Positions 41,919 to 51,146 of a stretch of 64,000 nt of DNA are shown here, in pieces (the first letter of the stretch is position 1; each line of letters opens with the position of its first letter). Source of the DNA: Maribacter algarum (ex Zhang et al. 2020) (lineage in GTDB: Bacteria > Bacteroidota > Bacteroidia > Flavobacteriales > Flavobacteriaceae); assembly GCF_005885635.1 (NCBI RefSeq), contig NZ_VATY01000002.1, positions 496,001 to 560,000 on the forward strand, in the 5' to 3' direction. Both the position numbers and the translations under genes were made by a program. Below the pieces are notes generated by a model that had not been told where the DNA came from, searched no databases, and saw only the letters and a list, made by a program, of their open reading frames with translations.

Positions 41919-44006
41919 ATGACGAAAGCGCTGTATGTTGCAACCTTAGAGTCCCATAGCGGTAAGTCTTTGGTTGTCTTGGGTTTAATGCAACTCTTAC
42001 TGGGTAAAATGGCCAGAGTTGGTTACTTCAGACCTGTAATAGATGATATCAAAAGGGGTGGGATAGACAATCACATCAATACGGTAGTATCTCATTTTAG
42101 TTTGGATATCCGAGTGGAAGATGCGTATGCACTAACCCAAAGCGAGGTAGTTGACATGTTCAATGATGGAAGACAGGGTGATATTTTGGACACCATTATT
42201 TCCAAATACAAAGAACTCGAAGAGCGTTTTGATTTTATCCTAGTGGAAGGAAGTGATTTCTCTAGTGACGGAAGCATTATCGAATTCGATTTGAACATTG
42301 ATATCGCTAAGAATCTAGGTATTCCTGTAGTTTTAATTGACAATGGAAAAGGAAAAACCCTTGAGGAATTTTGTGGTAACCTAGAATCTGCGGTAAACAC
42401 CTATCTTCAAAAAGAAATTGAACTTCTTGCCGTTGTGGCGAATAAAGTGCGTCCCGAGAATGTGGAACTGGTCAACCAACGTCTGGAAAAAGAATTGAAG
42501 GATAAAACCGTTGCCTTCACGGTGCCTAGGGTAAAGAATTTATCGCATCCTACACTAAACGAAATTGTAACATCCTTAAATGGAAAAGTGCTTTTCGGTA
42601 TAGAAAATCTTGATAATCAAACAGGAAGTTTTGGAGTGGGTGCAATGCAATTACATAACTATTTGACGCATTTGCGAGACAATAGTTTGGTTATAACTCC
42701 TGGTGATAGAGCTGATATAATTCTTGGCGCTTTACAGGCAAACCTTTCGGATAACTATCCAGCGATTTCGGGTATTGTTCTTACAGGCGGAATTCTCCCC
42801 GAACCATCTATCTTGAAATTATTAGAAGGTTTTGAAACGCATGTCCCCATCATTTCTGTGCAGCATGGTACTTTTGATGCCGCCAATTCCGTCGGTAATA
42901 TTAAATCGAAAATTTATGCGGAAAGCAAACAAAAAATAGCAACTTCGATATCCCTTTTCAATACCCATATTGATGGCGAATTATTGCTAGAGCGTTTGGA
43001 AACCTTTGAACCCAAAGGACTTACTCCCAGAATGTTTCAGTACAACCTCTTGCAGCGTGCCAAAACACATAGGAAGCATATGGTGCTTCCCGAAGGAGAA
43101 GATGCGCGAATCTTGGAGGCTGCTAGTGAGTTAAGTGCTTTGGGCATTGTAGATATTACCCTTCTAGGAAATCAAGAACAAATAGAGAAAAAGGCCATGC
43201 AACTTGGTTTTGATATTTCGCATTTGAATATATTGGACCCTTCAACTGCTGAGAATTTTGAAAGTTACGCCACTACGTTTTGCGAATTAAGAAAGCACAA
43301 GGGTGTGAATATGGATGTCGCAAGAGACACCATGCTCGATGTTTCCTATTTCGGGACAATGATGGTCTATAAAGGGCATGCTGACGGAATGGTTTCAGGG
43401 GCGGTACATACCACCCAGCATACGATTCGCCCAGCATTACAATTTGTCAAAACCAAACCTGGTATAGGTGTGGTATCCTCTGTGTTTTTTATGTGCTTGG
43501 AAAATCGAGTCTCTGTTTTCGGGGATTGTGCTATCAATCCAAATCCAACAGCAGAACAACTTGCGGAAATTGCCATATCATCAGCAGTTTCAGCAGAAGC
43601 ATTTGGAATTAAAGCAAAGATTGCCATGTTATCCTATTCGTCTGGAAGTTCAGGAAAAGGCGAAGATGTGGACAAGGTTCGGAGGGCCACCGAAATTGTG
43701 AAAAGTACGCATCCGCATTTACAGATTGAGGGTCCCATTCAATATGATGCCGCAGTTGACCCTTTGGTAGGCAAAAGCAAATTACCCGACTCTGAGGTAG
43801 CGGGAGAAGCTTCGGTTTTGATATTTCCAGATTTAAATACGGGTAACAATACGTATAAAGCTGTGCAGCGAGAAACAGGAGCATTGGCCATTGGTCCAAT
43901 GTTACAAGGACTCAACAAACCTGTAAATGATTTGAGTAGGGGTTGCACCGTCGAGGATGTATTTAATACCGTAATCGTTACCGCTATACAAGCGCAAGAA
44001 AGTTAA
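41919..44006 (+). CDS. pta: Phosphate acetyltransferase, long form
   Basis: A 695-residue Pta converting acetyl-CoA and phosphate to acetyl phosphate and CoA. An N-terminal BioD-like P-loop domain (ESHSGKS at residues 11-17), a DRTGG-type middle domain (about 215-330) and the C-terminal PTA_PTB catalytic domain (about 370-690, with LPEGEDARILEAA and the Ser/Arg-rich SYSSGSSGKGEDVDKV region) are all present. The long form is usual for Pta of enteric type and is allosterically regulated there. It is followed by ackA after 5 bases, together forming the acetate overflow/fermentation pathway. Confidence 0.95.
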   Translation: MTKALYVATLESHSGKSLVVLGLMQLLLGKMARVGYFRPVIDDIKRGGIDNHINTVVSHFSLDIRVEDAYALTQSEVVDMFNDGRQGDILDTIISKYKELEERFDFILVEGSDFSSDGSIIEFDLNIDIAKNLGIPVVLIDNGKGKTLEEFCGNLESAVNTYLQKEIELLAVVANKVRPENVELVNQRLEKELKDKTVAFTVPRVKNLSHPTLNEIVTSLNGKVLFGIENLDNQTGSFGVGAMQLHNYLTHLRDNSLVITPGDRADIILGALQANLSDNYPAISGIVLTGGILPEPSILKLLEGFETHVPIISVQHGTFDAANSVGNIKSKIYAESKQKIATSISLFNTHIDGELLLERLETFEPKGLTPRMFQYNLLQRAKTHRKHMVLPEGEDARILEAASELSALGIVDITLLGNQEQIEKKAMQLGFDISHLNILDPSTAENFESYATTFCELRKHKGVNMDVARDTMLDVSYFGTMMVYKGHADGMVSGAVHTTQHTIRPALQFVKTKPGIGVVSSVFFMCLENRVSVFGDCAINPNPTAEQLAEIAISSAVSAEAFGIKAKIAMLSYSSGSSGKGEDVDKVRRATEIVKSTHPHLQIEGPIQYDAAVDPLVGKSKLPDSEVAGEASVLIFPDLNTGNNTYKAVQRETGALAIGPMLQGLNKPVNDLSRGCTVEDVFNTVIVTAIQAQES

Positions 44007-44011
44007 GCACT

Positions 44012-45202
44012 ATGCAGATTTTGATTATCAACTCTGGGAGTTCATCCATCAAATTTCAGATCATCGAAATGCCTTCAGAAGAAGTTATCTGTAAAGGTTT
44101 GGCGGAGCGTATCGGACTCGAAAATGCGGAGCTGCATTATGAGTTGAAGGGAAAGTCTCATTCCGAAGTAATGGCCTTAACAAACCACGAACAAGGATTA
44201 CTAGCCATCACGAATATGCTGATGCACCCCGAAATGGGCGTTTTAAAACACCCAGATGAGATTGATGTCGTAGCGCATCGCGTCGTACATGGTGGAAATC
44301 GCTTTGACCGGCCTACCAAAATAGATGCGAGTGTTTTGGAAGAAATTGAACGCTTGGCTTCATTGGCGCCGCTGCACAATCCCGCGAATGCGATAGGTAT
44401 AAAAGTGGCTTCCGCTATTTTTAAAAATGCAAATCAAGTTGCAATTTTTGACACGGCTTTTCACCAAACCATTCCTGAAAAGGCCTACAGATACGCAATG
44501 CCTAAAGCCCTTGCAGACGAAAACCATATTCGTGTCTATGGATTTCATGGTACAAGTCACAAATATGTTTCCGAGCAGGCAATTGCCTATCTAAAAAAGC
44601 CTGCAAGTAAAATGATTAGCATTCATTTAGGTAATGGCTGCAGTATGACCGCAATCAAAGAGGGTAGGAGCGTAGACCACTCCCTTGGTTTTGGACCTTC
44701 CAACGGACTCATTATGGGTACCCGAAGTGGTGATATAGACCAGTCCGTGGTTTTTTATCTGATGGATAGTTTGGGAATGTCATCCAAAGAAGTAAATCAA
44801 CTATTGCAAAAACAAAGCGGACTTTTGGGCCTTACAGGATATTCCGATTTACGGGAAATCCAAAAAGCAGCAGAAGAAGGTAACAACGATTGCCAACTGG
44901 CATTGGCCATGACGTCCTATCGTATCAAGAAATTTATCGGAAGCTATATTGCAGCACTTAATGGGGTAGATGCCTTGGTTTTTACTGCTGGCATTGGTGA
45001 AAATTCAAGCGTACTTCGCGCTATGGTTTGTGAAAATATGGAGGCATTGGGCATTCGAATTGATGCTCAAAAGAATGGCCAAAGAACGGCTTCCATATTA
45101 GAAATTCAAAAGGACAATTCCGAAGTTAGCATTCTTGTGATTCCTACGAATGAAGAGTTGGAAATTGCCAAGCAGACGTTTAGTTTGATGTCGGTAATCT
45201 AG
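44012..45202 (+). CDS. ackA: Acetate kinase
   Basis: A 396-residue ASKHA enzyme that transfers the phosphate of acetyl phosphate to ADP. Recognisable motifs are NSGSSSIKFQ at the N-terminus, AHRVVHGG, FDTAFHQTIP and GFHGTSHKYV. Length is normal. The five-base gap to pta shows the two are one transcriptional unit. The operon provides ATP and acetate when respiration is limited, which fits with the nitrite reductase genes further on. Confidence 0.96.
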   Translation: MQILIINSGSSSIKFQIIEMPSEEVICKGLAERIGLENAELHYELKGKSHSEVMALTNHEQGLLAITNMLMHPEMGVLKHPDEIDVVAHRVVHGGNRFDRPTKIDASVLEEIERLASLAPLHNPANAIGIKVASAIFKNANQVAIFDTAFHQTIPEKAYRYAMPKALADENHIRVYGFHGTSHKYVSEQAIAYLKKPASKMISIHLGNGCSMTAIKEGRSVDHSLGFGPSNGLIMGTRSGDIDQSVVFYLMDSLGMSSKEVNQLLQKQSGLLGLTGYSDLREIQKAAEEGNNDCQLALAMTSYRIKKFIGSYIAALNGVDALVFTAGIGENSSVLRAMVCENMEALGIRIDAQKNGQRTASILEIQKDNSEVSILVIPTNEELEIAKQTFSLMSVI

Positions 45203-45332
45203 TTTGATACTGAACAAGTAACCTCCTTTCCAAACTCAATACCAGCAGAGTATTTAAATTAGGAATACAGGGTTTGATAGTTGTGCTATTTCGGAAAATT
45301 AGCTTAATTTTCATCCTTAAAATAGACACTCC

Positions 45333-45995
45333 ATGAAAAATATTTTCCGCTCTTTATCCTTACTTATTTTAACAGCAGTTTTGTTATCCAGCTGCTCTGG
45401 TATGAAATTGGCAAACTCCTATAAATCAGATGATTTCGAGACGCTGAGAAATAAAAAAATGTTAGTCGTTGCCAGAACACCGATGGAAGATGTACGCAAA
45501 ACTTATGAACTAGATTTAGTAAGTAAATTAAAAGCCAAGGGAGTCAATGCCGTTGCTAGTCATGTTGCATTTCCTGACTTGAAGCGTATTGATAATAAAA
45601 CCGCCGAACGCATAGCAGAAGTGATTGCCATGTTTAGAAAGGAAGGATTTGATATTCTGACCTTGACTTCCCTTAAAGACGTGCAAGAGCTAGATGTGAT
45701 GCGAAGAGAAGGAGGATACAGTTCTTTCGATGAATATTACGGAAATAAATACATAACCTTAAGAGGTTATTACGACGATGTTACCGCGCCACCGCGTTTG
45801 GGACCTAAAGAAATGGATGAACAGGTTACCATTACCACCGAGACAACCTATGTATTAGAAGCGGTAACTTATAATTTAAGCCTTGAAGAAGAAAAGAGAT
45901 TATTGTCGGTTAGTACGGCTGAAATTACCAACCCTGATACGGGAAAAGGCGTTCGGAAGGCATTTGCTAAAATTGTGGCAGACGAATTGAAATAA
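45333..45995 (+). CDS. Lipoprotein of a three-member paralogous family, copy B
   Basis: A 220-residue lipoprotein (lipobox LSSC, Cys near residue 21). It matches copy A (39961) in order: MKLANSYKS, KMLVVARTP, VRKTYELDL, FPDLK, a tail TYVLEAVTYNLSLEEE, and KIVADELK at the end. An insertion (about 130-165) rich in Tyr and Gly makes it longer, as in copy C. The function is unknown. It is separated from ackA by 130 bases and convergent with the lipid A deacylase. Confidence 0.8.
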   Translation: MKNIFRSLSLLILTAVLLSSCSGMKLANSYKSDDFETLRNKKMLVVARTPMEDVRKTYELDLVSKLKAKGVNAVASHVAFPDLKRIDNKTAERIAEVIAMFRKEGFDILTLTSLKDVQELDVMRREGGYSSFDEYYGNKYITLRGYYDDVTAPPRLGPKEMDEQVTITTETTYVLEAVTYNLSLEEEKRLLSVSTAEITNPDTGKGVRKAFAKIVADELK

Positions 45996-46040
45996 TAGAA
46001 TCCGATATCATCAGATAATAGGGTTCTCCGTTTTACACCA

Positions 46041-47027
46041 TCAAAATTTATACTTAAAAACTGTTCTCGCGTAAATATGTCGCTCTTTGGGCACTACTTT
46101 GCCAAAGGTAAAGTAATGCTCGATTCCTAGAGAGAAACGTCTTGAGGAAAAATAGATACTTTGAGTTAATGTAGTGTTTAGTGTACTTAGTCCATCTACG
46201 GCATATTCAAAATCACGATTGAAAAGGTTTCCTTGAGCTGTGCCGTCAAAAATGTTTATAGAACTGCTAATCGACGATTGTAAAAAGAGTTCTTTACCAG
46301 AAGAAGTTGATAAGATATTATTATCCATTCCAACGGACTCTGATAATTTATTGAACTTCCCAAGTCGAAATCCTACAGTTGGCGTAGCATCAATATAGAG
46401 ATTTCCTAATCGCGTATTAAACATGCCGTAGACATCAATCCATTTTTGTTCTGGTGTGAAGTCATGGGCATAGCTAAGGTCTATATTCATTACTAGCTGA
46501 TTCGGCACTTGAAACTGCCATTCTTCAAAAACGGGGTCGTTGGTCACCTTATCATGAAACCAACCTTGAAAATCTCCGGCTAAGGATGCAGGCCCCATAA
46601 CACCAAGTAATACACCGCTTCTCACAAATGAACGCTCAAAGGCATAGGTGACTTTAAAAGTTGCGAATGACAAACCAGCATAGGGTCTATCAAAGGAAAT
46701 GTTGTTTTCTTGTATCTCAGTTGGAGTTACCGTTTTATTTGTTGGTGTGTAGCCTTCTAAGCGTAATCCAATTTCAAAAAAGTAAGTTTCCTTTTTAGGA
46801 AGATATTTTTGCAAGCCGAGCAATTTTTCTTTTTGAAATTTCAAATTCAAACCAACACCATAACTATAAAAGCGGTCAGAATTTTGCCAAATAACATAAG
46901 CGTCATTTGCTGAGGAAAATGAAACCTCTTTAGAATAAGCGTCAGACTTTTGCGCATAAGCTCCAAGCACACTAATCAAGAGAAGCATAGAAAATAAAAG
47001 ACAGCCACTTGATTTGCTTTGATTCAT
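46041..47027 (-). CDS. LpxR-like lipid A deacylase (DUF2219)
   Basis: A 328-residue outer-membrane barrel with a signal peptide (about 1-25). The N-terminal strand has FSSANDAYVIW and DRFYSYGVGLN, followed by FDRPYAGLSF and LLGVMGPASLAG, which match LpxR, the enzyme that removes the 3'-acyloxyacyl group of lipid A. The catalytic triad of LpxR (Asn, Asp, His) is plausible here, but I have not aligned it residue by residue. A PagL-like gene is immediately upstream in the same orientation. Confidence 0.82.
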   Translation of the reverse strand: MNQSKSSGCLLFSMLLLISVLGAYAQKSDAYSKEVSFSSANDAYVIWQNSDRFYSYGVGLNLKFQKEKLLGLQKYLPKKETYFFEIGLRLEGYTPTNKTVTPTEIQENNISFDRPYAGLSFATFKVTYAFERSFVRSGVLLGVMGPASLAGDFQGWFHDKVTNDPVFEEWQFQVPNQLVMNIDLSYAHDFTPEQKWIDVYGMFNTRLGNLYIDATPTVGFRLGKFNKLSESVGMDNNILSTSSGKELFLQSSISSSINIFDGTAQGNLFNRDFEYAVDGLSTLNTTLTQSIYFSSRRFSLGIEHYFTFGKVVPKERHIYARTVFKYKF

Positions 47028-47125
47028 GCGGTCTTTTTCATAGTTCTATTGATTTAAACCTTAGTAAAAAACTTGATGATTTATTTAAAATACACCAATT
47101 GGTTTGAGCTCCTTATAATTAAGAA

Positions 47126-48259
47126 TTACCATTTAAAAGGCTTAAACCCAAAAGCAAATTCAAGATAATCTGCGGCTCCTCCGTCAAGGGTCTTTAGCCC
47201 AAATTGTGCAAAGAGCGTTTTATTGATGTTATAGCGAATTGCAGGTCGCATAAAATAGGCGCCTTTTCCTAAATCATCGGTAATATAGGTTCCTAACTGT
47301 GCTTTTATGACCATTTTCCAAAAGTTGAAGTCGTAACCAGCGTGGACCCCAATAGCTGATCTGTCTCCGGCTTCTTCAAATTCTTGAAAGGTATTGTCAT
47401 AGAAGAAATCAATACCGCCTGTTATACCATGAATTTCATTAAAGCGATGTTCATAATCTAGAACTCCCGAAAAAACACCGAATTGTCGGCCTGTTCCACC
47501 ATCCTCTTTCGTTTGTTTTCCTCCCGCAGCCAACATAATAGAAATTGAATTTTCATTGATTTTAGTCATTTTGGTTTTTTCAGGAGACTTAAAACGAGCC
47601 TGAACCAGATTTTTGGTGTATGGGTCATTGTCAACCACTTTTTGGGCTGCGTTATAATTATATTTTACACCAAGATTTATCCCCCATAGGTTTAGACCTA
47701 AGTTCGGTTGATAGCTACTCCCATTGCTGAAGTGCGTGAAGTCAAATCCGTAGGTTAAATCCAACTCCCTTGTAAAACGATATTCAAAGCCGAAATCTAA
47801 GCCAAAGTAAACTGCTGCTCTTGCTCCAAAGGCATCATTTATGGGGTTCTCTTCGGCATTGTATTCCTGTAAATTATAAGTAATTCCTAAAGAAGGTTCT
47901 ATACTGAACTTATTCCGCCTGTTCGGATTTCCTATGGGAAAATCTATAAAACCATACACAGCACTTGGGTTTCCAAAAACTTCTGCATTGCCTAAAAATC
48001 CTGAATATAAACCAATTCCGTAGGTAGGGTATTTATAATACCCAGCCCAACTTTCTGTATTGCTCGATTGCCATCCAATCTTTACATTGATTGCTCCGTA
48101 ACCGGCATCTAAAAATCCCGCTTCGCTTAGCGCCGTTCCTGTATATAAGTAACTTCCATAGTTTGATTTTACTTCTATGGAGCGGAATTTATCCGAAGGA
48201 GATTGTGACTGACTAAAATAACATGTTAGTAACGTAAGAAGTAAGCAGATCTTTTTCAT
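47126..48259 (-). CDS. PagL-like acyloxyacyl hydrolase, outer-membrane protein
   Basis: A 377-residue outer-membrane protein with a signal peptide (about 1-19). The first ~200 residues follow the acyloxyacyl hydrolase (PagL) pattern: NPSAVYGFIDFP, then FTHFSNGSSYQPNLGLN, where PagL has its catalytic His-Ser pair. The C-terminal ~170 residues are extra barrel-like strands (HRFNEIHGITGGIDFF, YDFNFWKMVIKAQ), so it is longer than PagL. The ATG at 48259 gives the signal peptide directly. It probably works next to LpxR in remodelling lipid A. Confidence 0.78.
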   Translation of the reverse strand: MKKICLLLTLLTCYFSQSQSPSDKFRSIEVKSNYGSYLYTGTALSEAGFLDAGYGAINVKIGWQSSNTESWAGYYKYPTYGIGLYSGFLGNAEVFGNPSAVYGFIDFPIGNPNRRNKFSIEPSLGITYNLQEYNAEENPINDAFGARAAVYFGLDFGFEYRFTRELDLTYGFDFTHFSNGSSYQPNLGLNLWGINLGVKYNYNAAQKVVDNDPYTKNLVQARFKSPEKTKMTKINENSISIMLAAGGKQTKEDGGTGRQFGVFSGVLDYEHRFNEIHGITGGIDFFYDNTFQEFEEAGDRSAIGVHAGYDFNFWKMVIKAQLGTYITDDLGKGAYFMRPAIRYNINKTLFAQFGLKTLDGGAADYLEFAFGFKPFKW

Positions 48260-48289
48260 AGTGTGAAACATAACAAATGATATTCATAA

Positions 48290-49492
48290 TTACCCAAAAA
48301 CACCTAATAAAAATTTAATAATAAGGGCGTTTGAGATATCAATAAAAAACGCACCAACCAGCGGCACCACAATGAATGCCTTAGGTGATCCACCAAACTT
48401 TTTGGTAACTGCCGTCATATTTGCAATTGCAGTAGGTGTTGCTCCTAGCGCCAAGCCCGCATAACCCGCGCTCATGACCGCCGCATCGTAATCTTTGCCC
48501 ATCACTCGAAAAACAACTACGATTACGAAAATTGAAATCACTACGAGTTGTGCAACTACGATAAGGAGTAATGGTCCCGCCAAATCGGTAAGTGTCCATA
48601 ATTGAAGACTCATTAGTGACATTGCTAGAAAAAGTCCCAAAGACAAATCAGATGCCATGGCAAGGGCTTTTGATTTTTCAGGTTGCCAATCGAATTTTTT
48701 GAAAAAGACAGGAATCAAATTCGTAACGATAATACCCGCAAACAAAGCTGTGACAAAAGAAGGAAGGGAAAGCCCCATCCATGTGAGTAATTCATTAATG
48801 GCTATACCTAACCCCGCGGTTGAGAAGATGAAGTATATCATCTGTAAAACATTGTTGTAATTCATCTCAACGTTATCGCCTTTGCCATGACGAACACCTA
48901 CAGCAACGGGCTTTTCTTCGGTTGGTTTTAACTGGTATCTTTTTATTAAAAATTTGGCAATGGGGCCGCCAATAAATCCCCCTAAAACCAAACCAATGGT
49001 TGCGCAGGCGATACCCATTTCCATGGCATTCGAAATGCCAAAGTCATTTTGAAAAGTAGGCACCCAAGCAATGGTAGTGCCGTGACCTCCACTAAAGGAA
49101 ACCGAACCTCCCAAAACACCTGTTACACTTGGTAAATCGGTAAGATACGCAATACCCACACCCGTAAGATTTTGGATAAAAAGATAACTTACCGCTAACA
49201 CTAAAAGCAGCACTAATGATTTACCTCCTTTTAATAGGGTTTTTAGTCTTGATGAAAGTCCAATAGTGATAAAAAAGATGATAAGTAGGGCATCTCTTAA
49301 TTCCAACGCAAAGCTGACCTCAATGCCTGTCGCGGCATATAACATACCAAAAAATATGGAAAAGATAACACCCCCCGTTACCGGTTCAGGAATGTTGTAC
49401 GCTCTAAAAAAGGAAATTTTCTTGTTGAGATATTTCCCTAAAAATAGAACCAAACAAGCAATGACTATGGTGTCTCTGGGGCCTATTTGCAT
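48290..49492 (-). CDS. gltS: Sodium/glutamate symporter
   Basis: A 400-residue membrane protein with about ten helices, in the size range of GltS. Family segments include GGVIFSIFFGMLYA, GGSVSFSGGHGTTIAW and, in the second half, MSAGYAGLALGATPTAIANM, which correspond to the two re-entrant loops that bind Na+ and glutamate. It imports glutamate with sodium. The lipoprotein C gene lies three bases upstream, which suggests co-transcription. Confidence 0.92.
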   Translation of the reverse strand: MQIGPRDTIVIACLVLFLGKYLNKKISFFRAYNIPEPVTGGVIFSIFFGMLYAATGIEVSFALELRDALLIIFFITIGLSSRLKTLLKGGKSLVLLLVLAVSYLFIQNLTGVGIAYLTDLPSVTGVLGGSVSFSGGHGTTIAWVPTFQNDFGISNAMEMGIACATIGLVLGGFIGGPIAKFLIKRYQLKPTEEKPVAVGVRHGKGDNVEMNYNNVLQMIYFIFSTAGLGIAINELLTWMGLSLPSFVTALFAGIIVTNLIPVFFKKFDWQPEKSKALAMASDLSLGLFLAMSLMSLQLWTLTDLAGPLLLIVVAQLVVISIFVIVVVFRVMGKDYDAAVMSAGYAGLALGATPTAIANMTAVTKKFGGSPKAFIVVPLVGAFFIDISNALIIKFLLGVFG

Positions 49493-49495
49493 AAA

Positions 49496-50152
49496 TTATT
49501 TGGGAGCTATAATTCCGTCCGTAATCAATTGGTTCACCATTCTTTTGGTAAAACTTTCAGACGCATTTTGCAACGAAGCAGGTTGTAAAAGTGACGATTG
49601 TCCTGTCCAGACCATGGTTTCTTTTCCTTTGTGCAAATCACCTTTTACGTTGTAAAGTATGGCTTCAATCAGATATGATTTTTCGGTCGTATAGTACCCT
49701 GGCGTATTAAAACTTTGGTATCCTCTAACAATATATTCGCCAACTCTGTAATACGAAGGCACATAAACCGTCTCTCCAGGTTTATATCGGTCCGTTTCTT
49801 TTGAATTGATAAGCGCCATGGTAATAACGCCATCCAAATTATTTTTTTTAATGATTTTGATGTAGTCCTCAGCGGTTCTTATTTCTTCAGTTCCACCAGG
49901 TGGAAACATCAAGATTCCTTCTACTGCATTTATGCCTTGCTCTTTTAATAAGGCAACTGCATCTTTCTCAAAAGTATTGCGAGCGTTAAGGTCTTTACCT
50001 ATACCTATTACTGCTATTTTGGAATAGCCTCTATCTTGATAGGTTTCTTTAGTCCAAGTGCTTCCCATTTTAGTAGGACCACAGGCCTGTTGTAGGCTCA
50101 GTGTAAACGATATACTTAGAGCTAATACCGTTCGGAAGAATTTCTTTTTCAT
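49496..50152 (-). CDS. Lipoprotein of a three-member paralogous family, copy C
   Basis: A 218-residue lipoprotein (MKKKFFRTVLAL start, Cys near residue 24 in LQQACGP). Landmarks of copies A and B recur: TKMGSTWTKETY, KIAVIGIG, NTFEKDAVALL, MFPPG, and SYLIEAILYNVKGDLHKG in the C-terminal sheet. The distal ATG at 50308 would overlap the MBL gene and precede the signal peptide by 52 residues, so 50152 is used. It differs from A and B in the C-terminal end. Its function is unknown; it is next to gltS. Confidence 0.8.
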   Translation of the reverse strand: MKKKFFRTVLALSISFTLSLQQACGPTKMGSTWTKETYQDRGYSKIAVIGIGKDLNARNTFEKDAVALLKEQGINAVEGILMFPPGGTEEIRTAEDYIKIIKKNNLDGVITMALINSKETDRYKPGETVYVPSYYRVGEYIVRGYQSFNTPGYYTTEKSYLIEAILYNVKGDLHKGKETMVWTGQSSLLQPASLQNASESFTKRMVNQLITDGIIAPK

Positions 50153-50201
50153 TTTGTTTTTTTGCAATTTAAGTCGTGAATTGAAGCTTTGCAAGATTAA
50201 T

Positions 50202-51038
50202 TCAAATTTTGATTTCATCCCCTTCTCGAGCAAAAAAGCAATTTCTAAATATAGCCTGACATTTCTTTTCTTCTGCCCGAATGAAATCGTCATTATGTTC
50301 TGGGTCATGATGGGTCATATATAGTTTTTTGACTCCAGCCAGTTTTGCAACTTCGATAGCTTGTTCCCAACTGCTATGTCCCCAACCTCTATACTTCGGT
50401 AACTCTTCGGGGGTATATTGCGCTTCATGAATCAGGACATCAGCATCTTTTGCAAAATCGATTACCTTTTCATCTAAGCTATCTCCATGTTCAATATCAG
50501 TACAATAGACAAAGATTTTTCCATTGACCTCTAAACGGTAACCGTGAGCACCTCCGGGGTGCGAATGTGCATTGGATAATAATCTGCCCGTGCTACCATC
50601 TTTAAATACTTCTTCATTGGTTTTCTTCAAATGAAATCTAAAGTTTGCACCCATATTATCAAGATTAACAGGGAAATAAGTGCTTTCCATTTGATGTGAG
50701 AAAATTGATTTAAGGTTAGTGATATCTAAATCGGCACCCATAGCAATAATATCGATATTTTTAGAAGCATCATAGGCTGGACCAAAAAAGGGAAACCCTT
50801 GTATATGATCCCAATGGAAATGAGAAAAGGCCATTACAATTTTATCTTCGGGATTGAAAGCGCGTTGCATTAACTCTTTTCCTAACTTCCGGATACCTGT
50901 ACCCGCGTCAAAAATTAAAATATCACCTTTTTTACTATCGTCCATGACAGCTACGCAGGTTGTGTTGCCTCCAAATTCCTGAAAACCACTTTCACAAACT
51001 GGTATTGACCCTCTAGTGCCGAAGAATTTAATTATCAT
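50202..51038 (-). CDS. MBL-fold metallo-hydrolase
   Basis: A 278-residue cytoplasmic metallo-beta-lactamase fold protein. It starts with IKFFGTRGSIPV and FGGNTTCV, has the metal motif SHFHWDHIQG, and further metal histidines at NAHSHPGG, EAQYTPEE (Glu) and MTHHDPEH. This layout is typical of the cyclic phosphodiesterase/RNase Z-like hydrolases of Bacteroidota. No substrate can be given. It precedes the lipoprotein C gene by 50 bases on the same strand. Confidence 0.88.
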   Translation of the reverse strand: MIIKFFGTRGSIPVCESGFQEFGGNTTCVAVMDDSKKGDILIFDAGTGIRKLGKELMQRAFNPEDKIVMAFSHFHWDHIQGFPFFGPAYDASKNIDIIAMGADLDITNLKSIFSHQMESTYFPVNLDNMGANFRFHLKKTNEEVFKDGSTGRLLSNAHSHPGGAHGYRLEVNGKIFVYCTDIEHGDSLDEKVIDFAKDADVLIHEAQYTPEELPKYRGWGHSSWEQAIEVAKLAGVKKLYMTHHDPEHNDDFIRAEEKKCQAIFRNCFFAREGDEIKI

Positions 51039-51146
51039 AATCCAAGTTTTGAATTGAAACCTATAATTAACAAGATAAAAAATTTATGTGGCGATACCAT
51101 AGTTCTTATTTTCGTAGCATCATTGATTTGACTATTTTTATAGGGT

